Positions 7,982 through 14,994 are shown, counted from the stretch's first letter. The stretch: DNA of 15,521 bases from Pseudomonadota bacterium (GCA_019348095.1 JAHWKC010000017.1:1-15521); one strand, 5' to 3'. Notes: a model not told the origin generated them from the letters alone. Numbers and translations are program-made.

Positions 7982-8786
7982 GGGCGGCTCCGCTCGATGG
8001 CGTCGGCCAACGCGGCCACCGCCAGGGCGGCGCGCGCCAAGCCTGCATTGCAAGCTTTGCGCCGGTCGGGTTACCCAGACGTGATGGATCGCGCCGGCGC
8101 GGCAGCGGTGGAGGTGAGAGGTGAGGAAGCGAAGAGCGAGGAAGCGAGGAGTAAGGTCGTAAGGACCCAGCCTTTGATTTTGCCGAGTCCCGAGTCCCGA
8201 GCCCCGAGTCCCGTGGCGTATGCAGCAGCTTCATCGCCTCGCTGGCATTCCCGGTCACCAGCAGCGGCAGCACCCCGATGGCGTTGTCGATGGCGCGGCG
8301 CATCAGCATGTCGTCGTCGCCGCCGGGCCGGCCCAGCACCCAGGGCGTGACCAGATCCTTGTGGCCGGGGTGGCCGATGCCGACCCGCAGCCGATGGAAC
8401 CGGCCATGGCCCAGCAGCCGGATGGTGTCGCGCAGGCCGTTCTGGCCGCCGTGGCCGCCGTCGAGCTTGAGACGCGCGGTACCTGGCGCGAGATCGAGCT
8501 CGTCGTGCGCCAGCAGTGCCTGTTCGGGCTCGATCTTCCAGTAGCGAAGCGCCGCGGTGACCGACTTACCCGAGAGATTCATGAAAGTGCCCGGCTTCAG
8601 CAGCCACACCGGCTCGCCGGCGATCTCGACCTTGCAGGTCTCGCCGAACAGCTTGGCATCCAGGCCGAAGCGGCCGCCCAGCTTGTCGGCCAAGGCGTCC
8701 ACGAACCAGAACCCGGCGTTGTGCCGAGACCTGGCATATTCGGGGCCGGGATTCCCCAGCCCCACAATGAGGCGCAGCACCGCCAT
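7896..8786 (-). CDS. pth: Peptidyl-tRNA hydrolase with an abnormal repeat-derived C-terminal extension
   Basis: Releases tRNA from peptidyl-tRNAs that drop off ribosomes; essential and cytoplasmic. Residues 1-190 are a complete Pth domain: GLGNPGPEY (9-17), the catalytic histidine H22 in RHNAGFWFVD, FMNLSG (68-73), AHDELDLAPG (93-102) and DGGHGGQNGLRD (109-120). The family is normally about 190-200 residues. Here no stop follows the MKLLHT end (about 8217). The frame continues for 106 more codons through four 7-bp tandem repeats, a purine-rich repeat and the first 86 bp of the next gene in another frame, stopping at 7896. The extension has no conserved look (rich in P, R, S). I take the functional protein as residues 1-190 or so; the tail is read from sequence but whether it is made is unknown. 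The start at 8786 gives the standard family N-terminus. Confidence 0.93.
   Translation of the reverse strand: MAVLRLIVGLGNPGPEYARSRHNAGFWFVDALADKLGGRFGLDAKLFGETCKVEIAGEPVWLLKPGTFMNLSGKSVTAALRYWKIEPEQALLAHDELDLAPGTARLKLDGGHGGQNGLRDTIRLLGHGRFHRLRVGIGHPGHKDLVTPWVLGRPGGDDDMLMRRAIDNAIGVLPLLVTGNASEAMKLLHTPRDSGLGTRDSAKSKAGSLRPYSSLPRSSLPHLSPPPLPRRRDPSRLGNPTGAKLAMQAWRAPPWRWPRWPTPSSGAAHEDPARIHHPRSRHRAGGHGRGACGRGA
8110..8165. repeat. Purine-rich low-complexity repeat in the pth 3' region
   Basis: Imperfect repeats of GAGGAAGCGA/GAAGAGCGAGG-type units occupy about 56 bp, nearly all purine on the plus strand. Together with the adjacent 7-bp tandem repeat it forms the spacer between pth and the next gene. 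Such repeats are scattered through intergenic regions of some Xanthomonadaceae. Confidence 0.6.
8184..8211. repeat. Four-copy 7-bp tandem repeat (CGAGTCC)
   Basis: Four consecutive units are visible: CGAGTCC, CGAGTCC, CGAGCCC and CGAGTCC. The array lies immediately after the conserved end of pth. It is read in the pth frame as part of the unusual tail, RDSGLGTRDS. Confidence 0.9.
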
Positions 8787-8819
8787 CGGATGCGACAGAG
8801 CCCGAGCAAGCCATCACGC

Positions 8820-8847
8820 CGCCACGCCCACGCAAGCGGGCGCGGCG
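8820..8847 (-). other. Stem-loop between rplY and pth
   Basis: A 10-bp stem (8820-8829 with 8838-8847, nine Watson-Crick pairs and one G-U on the minus-strand RNA) with an 8-nt loop fills most of the 71-bp spacer between rplY and pth. No T-tract follows on the minus strand, so it is unlikely to be a strong terminator. It may instead be a processing or stabilising element. Confidence 0.4.
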
Positions 8848-8857
8848 ACAGGACTGC

Positions 8858-9490
8858 TTACTCTTCGCCCTTGGCGCCCTCGCCTTCGTCGGTCGCGCCT
8901 TCCTCGACGTCGACCCGGCCGTGACGCGCCACCAGCACCGCAACGTCGTGCTCCTTGCCCAGCTTGAGCTCGGGGATCTCCACGCCCTTGGGCAGCTTGA
9001 TGTCCGACAGGTGCACGGTCTCGCCCAGGCTCAGGTTGGCCAGGTCGATCTCGATGAACTCCGGCAGGTCCTTCGGCAGGCAGCTGACGATGACCTCGTT
9101 GTGCTCGTGGGTGATCACCACGTCGGAGGCCTTGCCGGCCGGGGAGGTGTCCTCGTTGAGGAAGTGCAGCGGGACCGCCACGCGAACCGGCTGGTCGGCG
9201 CTGACGCGCTGGAAGTCCAGGTGCAGGATCAGCTGCTTGAACGGGTGGCGCTGCATGTCACGCAGCAGCACGCTCTCGACCTTGCCGTCGATGTCCAGGT
9301 TGAGGATGGACGAGTAGAACCACTCGTTCTTGCTGGCCAGCCAGACCTTCTCGTGGTCGAGCTGGATCGGTTGCGGTTCGGCGGTGCCGCCGTAGACGAT
9401 GGCCGGAATGCTGGCGGCATGACGCAGGCGGCGGCTCGCACCCTTCCCCGCGACGTTGCGGCCAGTGGCCTTGATGGTGTGTTCGGACAT
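8858..9490 (-). CDS. rplY: 50S ribosomal protein L25/general stress protein Ctc, long form
   Basis: A 210-residue 5S rRNA-binding ribosomal protein. The N-terminal L25 beta-barrel (about 1-95) contains GKGASRRLRHAASIPAIVYG and FYSSILNLDIDGKVESVLLRDM with HPFKQLILHLDFQRV. The C-terminal TL5/Ctc domain (about 96-190) contains AVPLHFLNEDTSPAGK and LSLGETVHLSDIKLPKGVE. An acidic tail (VDVEEGATDEGEGAKGEE) ends the protein. E. coli L25 has only the first domain; the two-domain form is common in other bacteria. The ATG at 9490 is preceded by a weak GTGAG site. It is in the usual place between prs and pth and probably belongs to the same transcript as prs. Confidence 0.97.
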   Translation of the reverse strand: MSEHTIKATGRNVAGKGASRRLRHAASIPAIVYGGTAEPQPIQLDHEKVWLASKNEWFYSSILNLDIDGKVESVLLRDMQRHPFKQLILHLDFQRVSADQPVRVAVPLHFLNEDTSPAGKASDVVITHEHNEVIVSCLPKDLPEFIEIDLANLSLGETVHLSDIKLPKGVEIPELKLGKEHDVAVLVARHGRVDVEEGATDEGEGAKGEE

Positions 9491-9538
9491 TTCGGTTTAC
9501 TCACTTTGTTGCATTGGATCGCCTCGCGGCGACTTGGT

Positions 9539-9562
9539 GACTCACCCGCGACCAGGTGAGTC
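9539..9562 (-). other. Perfect 8-bp stem-loop in the prs-rplY spacer
   Basis: GACTCACC (9539-9546) and GGTGAGTC (9555-9562) pair perfectly around an 8-nt loop, about 50 bp upstream of the rplY start. There is no U-tract. It could be an RNA control element of rplY or an RNA processing site; function is not known. Confidence 0.45.
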
Positions 9563-9570
9563 TGGATCGG

Positions 9571-9627
9571 GACCGGGGACCCGGAACAGCAAAGGCACGC
9601 GCACTTCGCTCTTCCCGGTCCCCGGCC
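9571..9627. repeat. Imperfect 16-bp inverted repeat after prs
   Basis: The segments 9571-9586 and 9612-9627 are complementary at 14 of 16 positions with a 25-bp loop. They are built from GGGACCGGGGACC-type units, similar in flavour to the GAGTCCC units near pth. The element lies directly after the prs stop and may act in transcript 3'-end formation or be an inserted dispersed repeat. Confidence 0.55.
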
Positions 9628-9633
9628 CCGGCT

Positions 9634-10593
9634 TCAATCCACGTAGAGCGAACTCACCGACTCGCCAAACGCGATCCGGCGGATCGTCTCGGCCAGCAAT
9701 TCGGCGACGCTGAGCTGACGGATCCGGTCGCACGCTTTGGCGGCGTCGCTGAGCATGATGGTGTCGGTCACCACGAGCTCGTCGAGCTGTGAGCTGCGGA
9801 CATTGTCGATCGCCGCGCCCGAGAGCACCGGATGGGTGCAGTAGGCCACGACCTTGGTCGCGCCGTGCTCCTTCAACGCAGCCGCCGCCGCGCACAGCGT
9901 GCCGGCGGTATCGACGATGTCATCGACCATCACGCAGGTCTTGCCGGAGACATCGCCGATGATGTTCATCACGGTGGCGACGTTGGCCTTGGGCCGGCGC
10001 TTGTCGATGATCGCCAGGTCCGCATCGTCGAGCCGCTTGGCGATCGCGCGGGCGCGCACCACGCCGCCGACATCGGGGCTGACCACGATCAGGTTGTCGG
10101 TGCCGTGCGCGCGCCAGATGTCGGCCAGCAGCAGCGGCGAGGCGTAGACGTTGTCGACCGGGATATCGAAAAAACCCTGGATCTGGTCGGCGTGCAAATC
10201 GATCGTCAACACCCGGTCGCAGCCCACCGCACCGAACATCTTGGCCGCGACCTTGGCGGTGATCGCCACGCGCGAGGAACGCGGGCGACGGTCCTGGCGG
10301 GCGTAGCCGAAGTACGGCACCACTGCCGTCACCGAACTGACCGAGGCGCGCTTGAGCGCGTCCACCAGCACCAGCAGTTCCATGAAGTTCTCGGCAGTCG
10401 GCGCGTTGGTCGGCTGGATCAGGAAGGCTTCCTGCCGGCGTACGTTCTCCTCGATCTCGACCTGGACCTCGCCGTCGGAGAACTTGCCCACCAGTGCCTT
10501 GCCCATGCGGACGCCCAGCTCCCTGCATACCGCTTCGGCAAGGGGGCGGTTGGCATTGCCGCTGAACACCAACAGGTTGCGATCGTTTTGCAT
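9634..10593 (-). CDS. prs: Ribose-phosphate pyrophosphokinase (PRPP synthetase)
   Basis: A 319-residue class I enzyme that makes 5-phosphoribosyl-1-pyrophosphate from ribose 5-phosphate and ATP for nucleotide, histidine and tryptophan synthesis. Visible motifs are [15 protein letters not shown] (38-52), [10 protein letters not shown] (94-103, nucleotide loop), the metal site in [14 protein letters not shown] (130-143), [19 protein letters not shown] (170-188) and the PRPP-binding loop [13 protein letters not shown] (221-233). The frame is open 30 codons further upstream. The ATG at 10593 was chosen because it gives the family N-terminus [15 protein letters not shown] and because the upstream codons come from tandem hairpin repeats. 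The order ispE-tRNA-prs-rplY-pth is typical of gammaproteobacteria. Confidence 0.97.
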   Translation of the reverse strand: MQNDRNLLVFSGNANRPLAEAVCRELGVRMGKALVGKFSDGEVQVEIEENVRRQEAFLIQPTNAPTAENFMELLVLVDALKRASVSSVTAVVPYFGYARQDRRPRSSRVAITAKVAAKMFGAVGCDRVLTIDLHADQIQGFFDIPVDNVYASPLLLADIWRAHGTDNLIVVSPDVGGVVRARAIAKRLDDADLAIIDKRRPKANVATVMNIIGDVSGKTCVMVDDIVDTAGTLCAAAAALKEHGATKVVAYCTHPVLSGAAIDNVRSSQLDELVVTDTIMLSDAAKACDRIRQLSVAELLAETIRRIAFGESVSSLYVD

Positions 10594-10612
10594 CTGGGGC
10601 CCTTGGAGCTGG

Positions 10613-10669
10613 AAGTCGGCTGCCGGCGCAGCCTGCAAGAGGAAAGTCGGCGGCTTCGCCGCCTGCAAG
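10613..10669 (-). repeat. Two tandem stem-loop repeats in the prs leader
   Basis: Two elements, 10613-10639 and 10644-10669, share identical outer parts: AAGTCGGC on one side and GCCTGCAAG on the other. Each encloses a different self-complementary core (GGCTGC/GCAGCC in one, GGCGGC/GCCGCC in the other). On the minus strand they form two successive hairpins 20-80 nt upstream of the prs start. Paired changes that keep the stem suggest that the structure, not the sequence, is kept. Confidence 0.7.
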
Positions 10670-10763
10670 TTGAAGCACAGCAAGAGCTACTTGCCCTCGC
10701 TTCTGCCTTGACTCACAGCCGCGCAACGGGCGACTTACTTCTTACCGGTTACCACTTTCAATT

Positions 10764-10840
10764 TGGCAGGGGCGGTAGGATTCGAACCTACGAATGCCAG
10801 GATCAAAACCTGGTGCCTTGGGCCTCTTGGCGACGCCCCT
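10764..10840 (-). tRNA. tRNA-Gln (anticodon UUG), CCA encoded
   Basis: The minus strand folds into a full cloverleaf: 7-bp acceptor stem (10834-10840 with 10768-10774), anticodon arm CCAGG-TTTTGAT-CCTGG (10797-10813) with anticodon TTG at 10804-10806, and T arm GTAGG-TTCGAAT-CCTAC (10775-10791). Discriminator G (10767) is followed by an encoded CCA (10764-10766). It lies 21 bp downstream of ispE and upstream of prs, so it is probably processed from the ispE-prs transcript. Confidence 0.97.
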
Positions 10841-10861
10841 GCAGGGATGTTGCGGGTGGTG

Positions 10862-11755
10862 CTAGGTAAAGCTGGCCTGGACTGCGGCGTGCAGCGGCGA
10901 ACGCGCCGCGCCCGCTGCCAGCCAGACCGCAAGGCCAGGAGGCAGCGCCGCCAGCGCGGCCTCGGCGGACTCGCGCGTGGCGAACTCGACGAAACAGCCG
11001 CTGCCGGAGCCGGTCAGCCGGGGCGTGCCGACCTGCGCCAGGGCGGCGAACGCGGCCTCCACAGCCGGCTCGCGTCGGCGCAGGACCGGCTCGAACGCAT
11101 TCCCGAGCGGACCGCCAGAAATGAAGTCGCGCATTGTCGCGGGCGCGGCATCGCGCGTCAATTCAGGCGCCTGGAACAATGCCGCGGTCGGCACGTGCAC
11201 CCCTGGATCGGCCAGCAGGTACCAGGCCGGCGGCAGCTCGATGGGCGTGAGCTGTTCGCCGACACCTTCGGCCCAGGCATTCCGGCCGCGCACGAACACC
11301 GGCACGTCGGCGCCCAGCCGCAGGCCCAGCGCGGCAAGCCGGTCCACACACAGCCGGGTACCCCACAGCGCATCGAGTGCCACCAGCACGGTCGCGGCGT
11401 CGGATGAGCCGCCGCCGAAGCCGCCGCCGACCGGAATCCGTTTTTCGACGGCGATATCGACCCCTTGCGCACCGTTAACTTGCATTTGCAGGATCTTCGC
11501 TGCGCGCACCGTCAGGTCATCGGCCTCGTCCACGCCGGCGACTGAGCCGCCGTGGCGCACCACCCGGCCGTCGGCCCGCGGGCGCAGGTGGATGGTGTCG
11601 CCCCAGTCGAGCAGGCGGAACACGGTCTGCAGCAGGTGGTAGCCGTCGGCGCGCCGCCCCGGGATGCGCAGAAACAGGTTGAGCTTGGCCGGGGCCGGCC
11701 AGCGGGTCCAGCCGGCAGCGGGCGAAATGTCGTTCATAGGGCTCGATCGGTTCAT
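10862..11755 (-). CDS. ispE: 4-diphosphocytidyl-2-C-methyl-D-erythritol kinase
   Basis: GHMP-family kinase of the MEP pathway that phosphorylates CDP-methylerythritol on the way to isopentenyl diphosphate. It has 297 residues from the ATG at 11755, or 291 from an in-frame ATG at 11737. Family features are [21 protein letters not shown] (19-39, with catalytic K24), the glycine-rich ATP loop [18 protein letters not shown] (107-124), catalytic D150 in LGADVPVFV, and the third GHMP motif [12 protein letters not shown]. The second ATG gives a start more like its relatives, and neither has a strong Shine-Dalgarno site, so the exact start is uncertain. A 232-bp spacer separates it from lolB upstream, while the tRNA-Gln gene lies close downstream. 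Confidence 0.95.
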   Translation of the reverse strand: MNRSSPMNDISPAAGWTRWPAPAKLNLFLRIPGRRADGYHLLQTVFRLLDWGDTIHLRPRADGRVVRHGGSVAGVDEADDLTVRAAKILQMQVNGAQGVDIAVEKRIPVGGGFGGGSSDAATVLVALDALWGTRLCVDRLAALGLRLGADVPVFVRGRNAWAEGVGEQLTPIELPPAWYLLADPGVHVPTAALFQAPELTRDAAPATMRDFISGGPLGNAFEPVLRRREPAVEAAFAALAQVGTPRLTGSGSGCFVEFATRESAEAALAALPPGLAVWLAAGAARSPLHAAVQASFT

Positions 11756-11847
11756 TTACCGCGACGTACTGCTGGGCTGTTCTGTCCACCGCGGAGGCGG
11801 ACCCGCTTCGTGAAGCCAGGCTGATTGCCAACCAGAGCTGCACCCCG

Positions 11848-11963
11848 TCCCGGGGCCCAGCCTTCCCGGGATGGAACGCGACGGCGAGGCCCTGCGCAAT
11901 TGTGACCAAGCGCAGCCCCGCTGCGCAGCTTGTCCGGATCACCTGCTTTGATCCGCCTTTTTT
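11848..11963 (+). ncRNA. Possible small structured RNA antisense to the operon, between lolB and ispE
   Basis: Three perfect hairpins lie in series: TCCCGGG/CCCGGGA (11848-11854, 11865-11871), GCGCAG/CTGCGC (11910-11915, 11921-11926) and CGGATCA/TGATCCG (11935-11941, 11949-11955). The last is followed on the plus strand by CC and six T (11958-11963), which is the form of an intrinsic terminator. No plus-strand gene precedes it and no convincing promoter is seen, so this is only a candidate; the rest of the spacer 11756-11987 holds nothing I can name. Confidence 0.25.
11935..11963 (+). terminator. Terminator-like hairpin plus T6, plus strand
   Basis: A perfect 7-bp stem with a 7-nt loop, then CC and TTTTTT. 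It points away from ispE towards the 3' end of lolB, opposite to all genes here. TTGATCCGC occurs twice with a 20-bp offset (11948-11956 and 11968-11976), the first copy being part of this stem. Confidence 0.5.
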
Positions 11964-11987
11964 CGCCTTGATCCGCGTCGAAAAGCG

Positions 11988-12620
11988 CTACGCCCCACCC
12001 CACTGATCAATGATCAATTTGACCCGCGCCTCGCCCCGGATGGCGTCCAGCCGCGTCGGACGCAGGGTCTCATCGGCGGGTGCTCCGCCATCGCGCTGCG
12101 GCCATTCGAACTCGATGCGCCAGCCGCCCTGTTCGATCCGCCAGGGCAGCCCGCCGGCGCCGTACTGGATCCGCGCCGGACCCAGCGCCTCGGCACGGGC
12201 GCCGCGTACCCATTCCGACAGCGCCTGCACCGGAATATCCCAGCCGGTGGCCTCCAGCAGCAGGAGACGCGCGTCCGCACCGCGGCGCGGGCCACCCTCG
12301 ATGCCTTCCAGCACCGCGCCGGCAGCGTCGCCGGACAGCTGCCAGCCCTGCCGGGTGACCGGCGCGCTCAGCGCGACCCGGTAACGCGGCCCGGCCTGCG
12401 ACCATTCGATCCGGCCACTGCCGCCCCGGCCCTGGTTCGACACCGCGACCCGGCCGGTCAGCGACCACGCGGCATCGGTCCGCAGCGCCTGCTCGCGGGC
12501 GCGCTGGGCAGCCTCGGCGGCGGCAACCTGGGCCTGGGTAAGGTCCGGACGTAACGGGCGGCCGGCACAGGCGCTCAGCAGCACCAGCGCCAGCACGGCG
12601 ATGACGATGTGCCGGCTCAT
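11988..12620 (-). CDS. lolB: Outer-membrane lipoprotein insertion factor LolB
   Basis: A 210-residue outer-membrane lipoprotein that receives lipoproteins from LolA and inserts them into the outer membrane. A signal peptide with lipobox LSAC (15-18) gives C18 as the modified residue. The mature part has the LolB pattern AWSLTGRVAVSNQGRGGSGRIEWSQAGPRYRVALSAP, split here as AWSLTGRVAVS and IEWSQAGPRYRVALSAP, and later GLPWRIEQGGWRIEFEWPQ. The ATG (12618-12620) overlaps the TGA of the TPR gene upstream (ATGA), so translation is probably coupled. An upstream extension of 35 codons in the same frame lies inside the TPR gene and is rejected. The gene order TPR-lolB-ispE supports the identification. 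Confidence 0.92.
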   Translation of the reverse strand: MSRHIVIAVLALVLLSACAGRPLRPDLTQAQVAAAEAAQRAREQALRTDAAWSLTGRVAVSNQGRGGSGRIEWSQAGPRYRVALSAPVTRQGWQLSGDAAGAVLEGIEGGPRRGADARLLLLEATGWDIPVQALSEWVRGARAEALGPARIQYGAGGLPWRIEQGGWRIEFEWPQRDGGAPADETLRPTRLDAIRGEARVKLIIDQWGGA

Positions 12621-14353
12621 GCGCCGGTGTTCTCCAGCGCCCGCTGCAAGGCACGGCTGTCGGGATCGAGCTCGCGCGCCTCCTCGAAGTACCGGCGGGC
12701 TTCCTCGCGCCGGTCCAGCGCCCACAGCACCTGCGCCAGGTGCGCGGCGATCTCGGCGTCCTTCTGCAACGAGAATGCGCGGCGCAGCTCGATCAGCGCC
12801 TCATCCAGGCGGCCCAGCCGATACAGCACCCAGCCGTAGCTGTCGATGATCGCGGCGTTGTCGGGTTCGGCGGCACGTGCGCGGTTGATCAGCTCGAGCG
12901 CCTCCTGGTAGCGGGTGGTGCGGTCGGCCAGGGTGTAGCCGAGCGCGTTGAGTGCGGCGACGCTGTCGGGCTCGGCCACCAGGATGCGACGGAAGTCGGC
13001 CTCGGCGCGCGCAATGTCGTCGCGGCGCTCGTGGCTCAGCGCGCGCGCATAGAGAATCTCCGGCTCGTCGGGAAATGCGGCCAGGCCCCGCGCAAAGGCG
13101 TTCAGTTCGCCGGCGGCGTCGCCGCCCTGCTGCCGCAGGTTCGCCTCCAGCAGGTAGGCGTCGCGGCGAGCCACCTCCGGCGCGGCGGCGTCGGACTGGA
13201 TGTCGCGCAATGCGCCGAAGGCTTCCCCGCCCCGCTCCAGTTCGTGCAGCACGTTGGCCGCTCGCAGCCGCGCCGCCCAGCGCTGCGGCCCGCCCGGGAC
13301 GCCGCGGTACCAGTCGAGCGCCTCGTCGAAGCGCTCGAGGAATTCGGCCATCTGCCCGAGCAGCAGGCGCCGCTGCGGGTCGGGCCTGGCGGCGTCGCGA
13401 CGCAGTTCCTGGTACAGGCCGACCAGCGCGCTGTCGTCATCCTCACGCGCGAGCAGCGAGGCGCGCAGCGCATAGGTCTGATCGTCCTGGGGGCCCCGTG
13501 CGAGGGTCTGCTCGGCACGCTGCAGGTCACCGAGCGCATCGTACTCGGCGGCAATCGCCAGCCGCAGGTCGGCATTGCGGGCGGCCTGCTCCTCCACCAG
13601 GGCGAGCGCGGCGCGGGCCTGCTCGGGCTTGTCGGCCTCGCGCAACTGGCTGGCGCGCAGCAGCGCCACGCGCGGCTCGCCAGGGAAGCGCTCGACCACC
13701 TCGGCGACGATGCGCTCGGCCAGCACTGGCTGTTCGAGCCGCTGCGCCAGTGCGCCAAAAGTCAGCCAGGCCTGCAACTGGTCCGGAATCGCATCGCGCT
13801 CGACCAGGTATTGGAGTAGGTCGGCGGCCTGGTCGGGATTGCGCGCGCCCGCACCCAACACGCCCAGCGCCTGGCGCCAGCTGTCCTGGTCGGAGGACCG
13901 CATCAGCGCCAGCAGATGGCGACGTGCCGCGCGATCGTCACCGCGACGCATCGCCAGGGTGGCCTCGGCGGCCAGCAGCGATGCCCCGCTCCCGCCGTGC
14001 TCGCGCCATAAGCCGAGCGCCTGCGCCGCACGCTCATCGTCCCGGGCCAGCAATGCGATGCGGGTGGCGCGTTCGGCCAGTCCCATGTCCTGCGCGGCGC
14101 GGGCGGCCTCCAGGTACCAGCGCGCAGCATCGTCCAAGCGACCGGCCTGAAGCGCGAACTCGCCCGCCAGCAGCGGCTCCAGCGACTGCGCGGTCGCATC
14201 GCCGGCGCGCCCCGCCGCCGCGCCGGCCTGCACCGGGTCAGACGGCGCCACGGCCTGCTGCATCGGGGCGGCGTGAGCCGGCGACGCCAACAGCCGGGTC
14301 AGCAGCACGGCAGCGGCGAGGAAGGCAGCGACTGAACGCGGCGTTGCGGGCAT
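12617..14353 (-). CDS. Exported tetratricopeptide-repeat protein
   Basis: A 578-residue protein. An N-terminal signal peptide (about 1-28, hydrophobic AAFLAAAVLLTRLLASP, cleavage near AHA-AP) leads into an almost entirely helical chain of degenerate TPR units. The clearest units are at the C-terminus: ALNALGYTLADRTTRYQEAL, IIDSYGWVLYRLGRLDEALI and AHLAQVLWALDRREEARRYF. A YGWVLYRLGRLDEAL-type repeat next to lolB is typical of this family in gammaproteobacteria. It probably acts as a periplasmic scaffold, but its partner is unknown. The start at 14353 has a GGTGAG site about 4 nt upstream. The frame stays open upstream to 15391, through the antisense of hemA and foreign DNA; that extension is not a gene. 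The stop overlaps the lolB start. Confidence 0.9.
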   Translation of the reverse strand: MPATPRSVAAFLAAAVLLTRLLASPAHAAPMQQAVAPSDPVQAGAAAGRAGDATAQSLEPLLAGEFALQAGRLDDAARWYLEAARAAQDMGLAERATRIALLARDDERAAQALGLWREHGGSGASLLAAEATLAMRRGDDRAARRHLLALMRSSDQDSWRQALGVLGAGARNPDQAADLLQYLVERDAIPDQLQAWLTFGALAQRLEQPVLAERIVAEVVERFPGEPRVALLRASQLREADKPEQARAALALVEEQAARNADLRLAIAAEYDALGDLQRAEQTLARGPQDDQTYALRASLLAREDDDSALVGLYQELRRDAARPDPQRRLLLGQMAEFLERFDEALDWYRGVPGGPQRWAARLRAANVLHELERGGEAFGALRDIQSDAAAPEVARRDAYLLEANLRQQGGDAAGELNAFARGLAAFPDEPEILYARALSHERRDDIARAEADFRRILVAEPDSVAALNALGYTLADRTTRYQEALELINRARAAEPDNAAIIDSYGWVLYRLGRLDEALIELRRAFSLQKDAEIAAHLAQVLWALDRREEARRYFEEARELDPDSRALQRALENTGA

Positions 14354-14365
14354 CGACTCACCAGA

Positions 14366-14394
14366 TTCGTAGAAAACGACGGCCCCGGTAGAAT
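14366..14394 (+). promoter_or_regulatory. Candidate promoter of hemA
   Basis: TAGAAT (14389-14394) is a good -10 match. TTCGTA (14366-14371), 17 bp upstream, is a weak -35. They sit in the 138-bp divergent spacer between the TPR gene and the hemA leader. No operator palindrome was seen. Confidence 0.45.
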
Positions 14395-14456
14395 GGCGCC
14401 TCGGCAGCCGGCAGCTTATCGCAAGCACCTGAACCGGATTCTCCGGAGTCTGCCGC

Positions 14457-14495
14457 ATGGATCCAGTGAGGCCCATTAGCCCTGCTGTCCCGTGA
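14457..14495 (+). other. Candidate 12-codon leader peptide upstream of hemA
   Basis: ATG at 14457 opens a short frame encoding [12 protein letters not shown] with stop TGA at 14493-14495. GGAG (14445-14448) lies 8 nt before the ATG, a better ribosome site than any in front of the hemA starts. The stop overlaps a GTG (14492-14494) that is in frame with hemA, giving a GTGA junction of the kind that couples translation. It could feed ribosomes into a hemA form with 15 extra N-terminal residues, or regulate hemA. The short frame and spacing are seen; expression is inferred. Confidence 0.35.
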
Positions 14496-14536
14496 GCCCC
14501 CCGTTCCCGTGCACATTCCGTGAGTCCGCCTGCCCC

Positions 14537-14962
14537 GTGAGCCTGCTCGTCCTCGGCATCAATCACCAGACCGCGCCGGTCAGCCTGCGCGAGCGCGTGG
14601 CGTTCTCCGCCGACGCGGTGCCGGGCGCGCTGGAGGCGTTGCGGGCGCTGCCGCAGGTCCAGGAAGTAGCGCTGCTGTCGACCTGCAACCGCACCGAGCT
14701 GTACGCGGTGACCGAGGACGACGGCCGGGCGCTGGGCGATTGGCTGGCGAGGCATCCCGACGGCGGCGACTCCGGCTCGGGTCCGGCGCAGGCGCTGCAC
14801 GCCTACCTGTACCGCCACCGCGACGCCGATGCGGTGCGCCACCTGTTCCGCGTGGCGACCGGGCTGGATTCGCTCGTACTGGGCGAACCGCAGATCCTGG
14901 GCCAGGTCAAGGAGGCCTGGGCCAGCGCGCGCGCCGCCGGCAGCCTCGATCACCGCCTGTAG
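14537..14962 (+). CDS. hemA: Glutamyl-tRNA reductase, N-terminal third only, broken at a chimeric junction
   Basis: First enzyme of the C5 route to tetrapyrroles: reduces glutamyl-tRNA to glutamate-1-semialdehyde. From the GTG at 14537 the protein begins [20 protein letters not shown], the standard HemA N-terminus. It carries the catalytic cysteine at residue 50 in [13 protein letters not shown] (C50 in E. coli as well) and the conserved [20 protein letters not shown] and [11 protein letters not shown] blocks. Only 141 of the usual ~420 residues are present: the NADPH-binding and dimerisation domains are missing. The frame ends at a TAG (14960-14962) created where native sequence stops, after GSLDHRL. 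An alternative GTG at 14492 would add 15 residues. The truncation is most likely an assembly artefact, not a natural pseudogene, because foreign gene interiors follow immediately. Confidence 0.93.
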   Translation: MSLLVLGINHQTAPVSLRERVAFSADAVPGALEALRALPQVQEVALLSTCNRTELYAVTEDDGRALGDWLARHPDGGDSGSGPAQALHAYLYRHRDADAVRHLFRVATGLDSLVLGEPQILGQVKEAWASARAAGSLDHRL

Positions 14963-14994
14963 GTCGGCCCCGCCGAGCGGACCGGTCTCGGCGC

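Noticed and set aside
8184..8211. Four regularly spaced short repeats considered as a CRISPR remnant
   Set aside because: The units are contiguous 7-mers with no spacers and there are no cas genes.
10594..10683. A prs start at 10683 giving 349 residues
   Set aside because: The extra 30 codons are read through the tandem hairpin repeats. PRPP synthetases are about 315 residues and start at [10 protein letters not shown] here.
11517..12003. Small minus-strand open frames in the lolB-ispE spacer
   Set aside because: They overlap ispE in another frame or have no ribosome site, conserved motif or hydrophobic segment.
12952..14391. A 479-codon arginine/proline-rich open frame on the plus strand
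   Set aside because: It lies wholly antisense to the TPR gene, consists of low-complexity R/A/P sequence, and has no ribosome site or motif.
14960..14962. The TAG in hemA as a natural nonsense mutation or recoded codon
   Set aside because: The sequence after it is not HemA in any frame I tried, so the stop results from the join and not from a point change.
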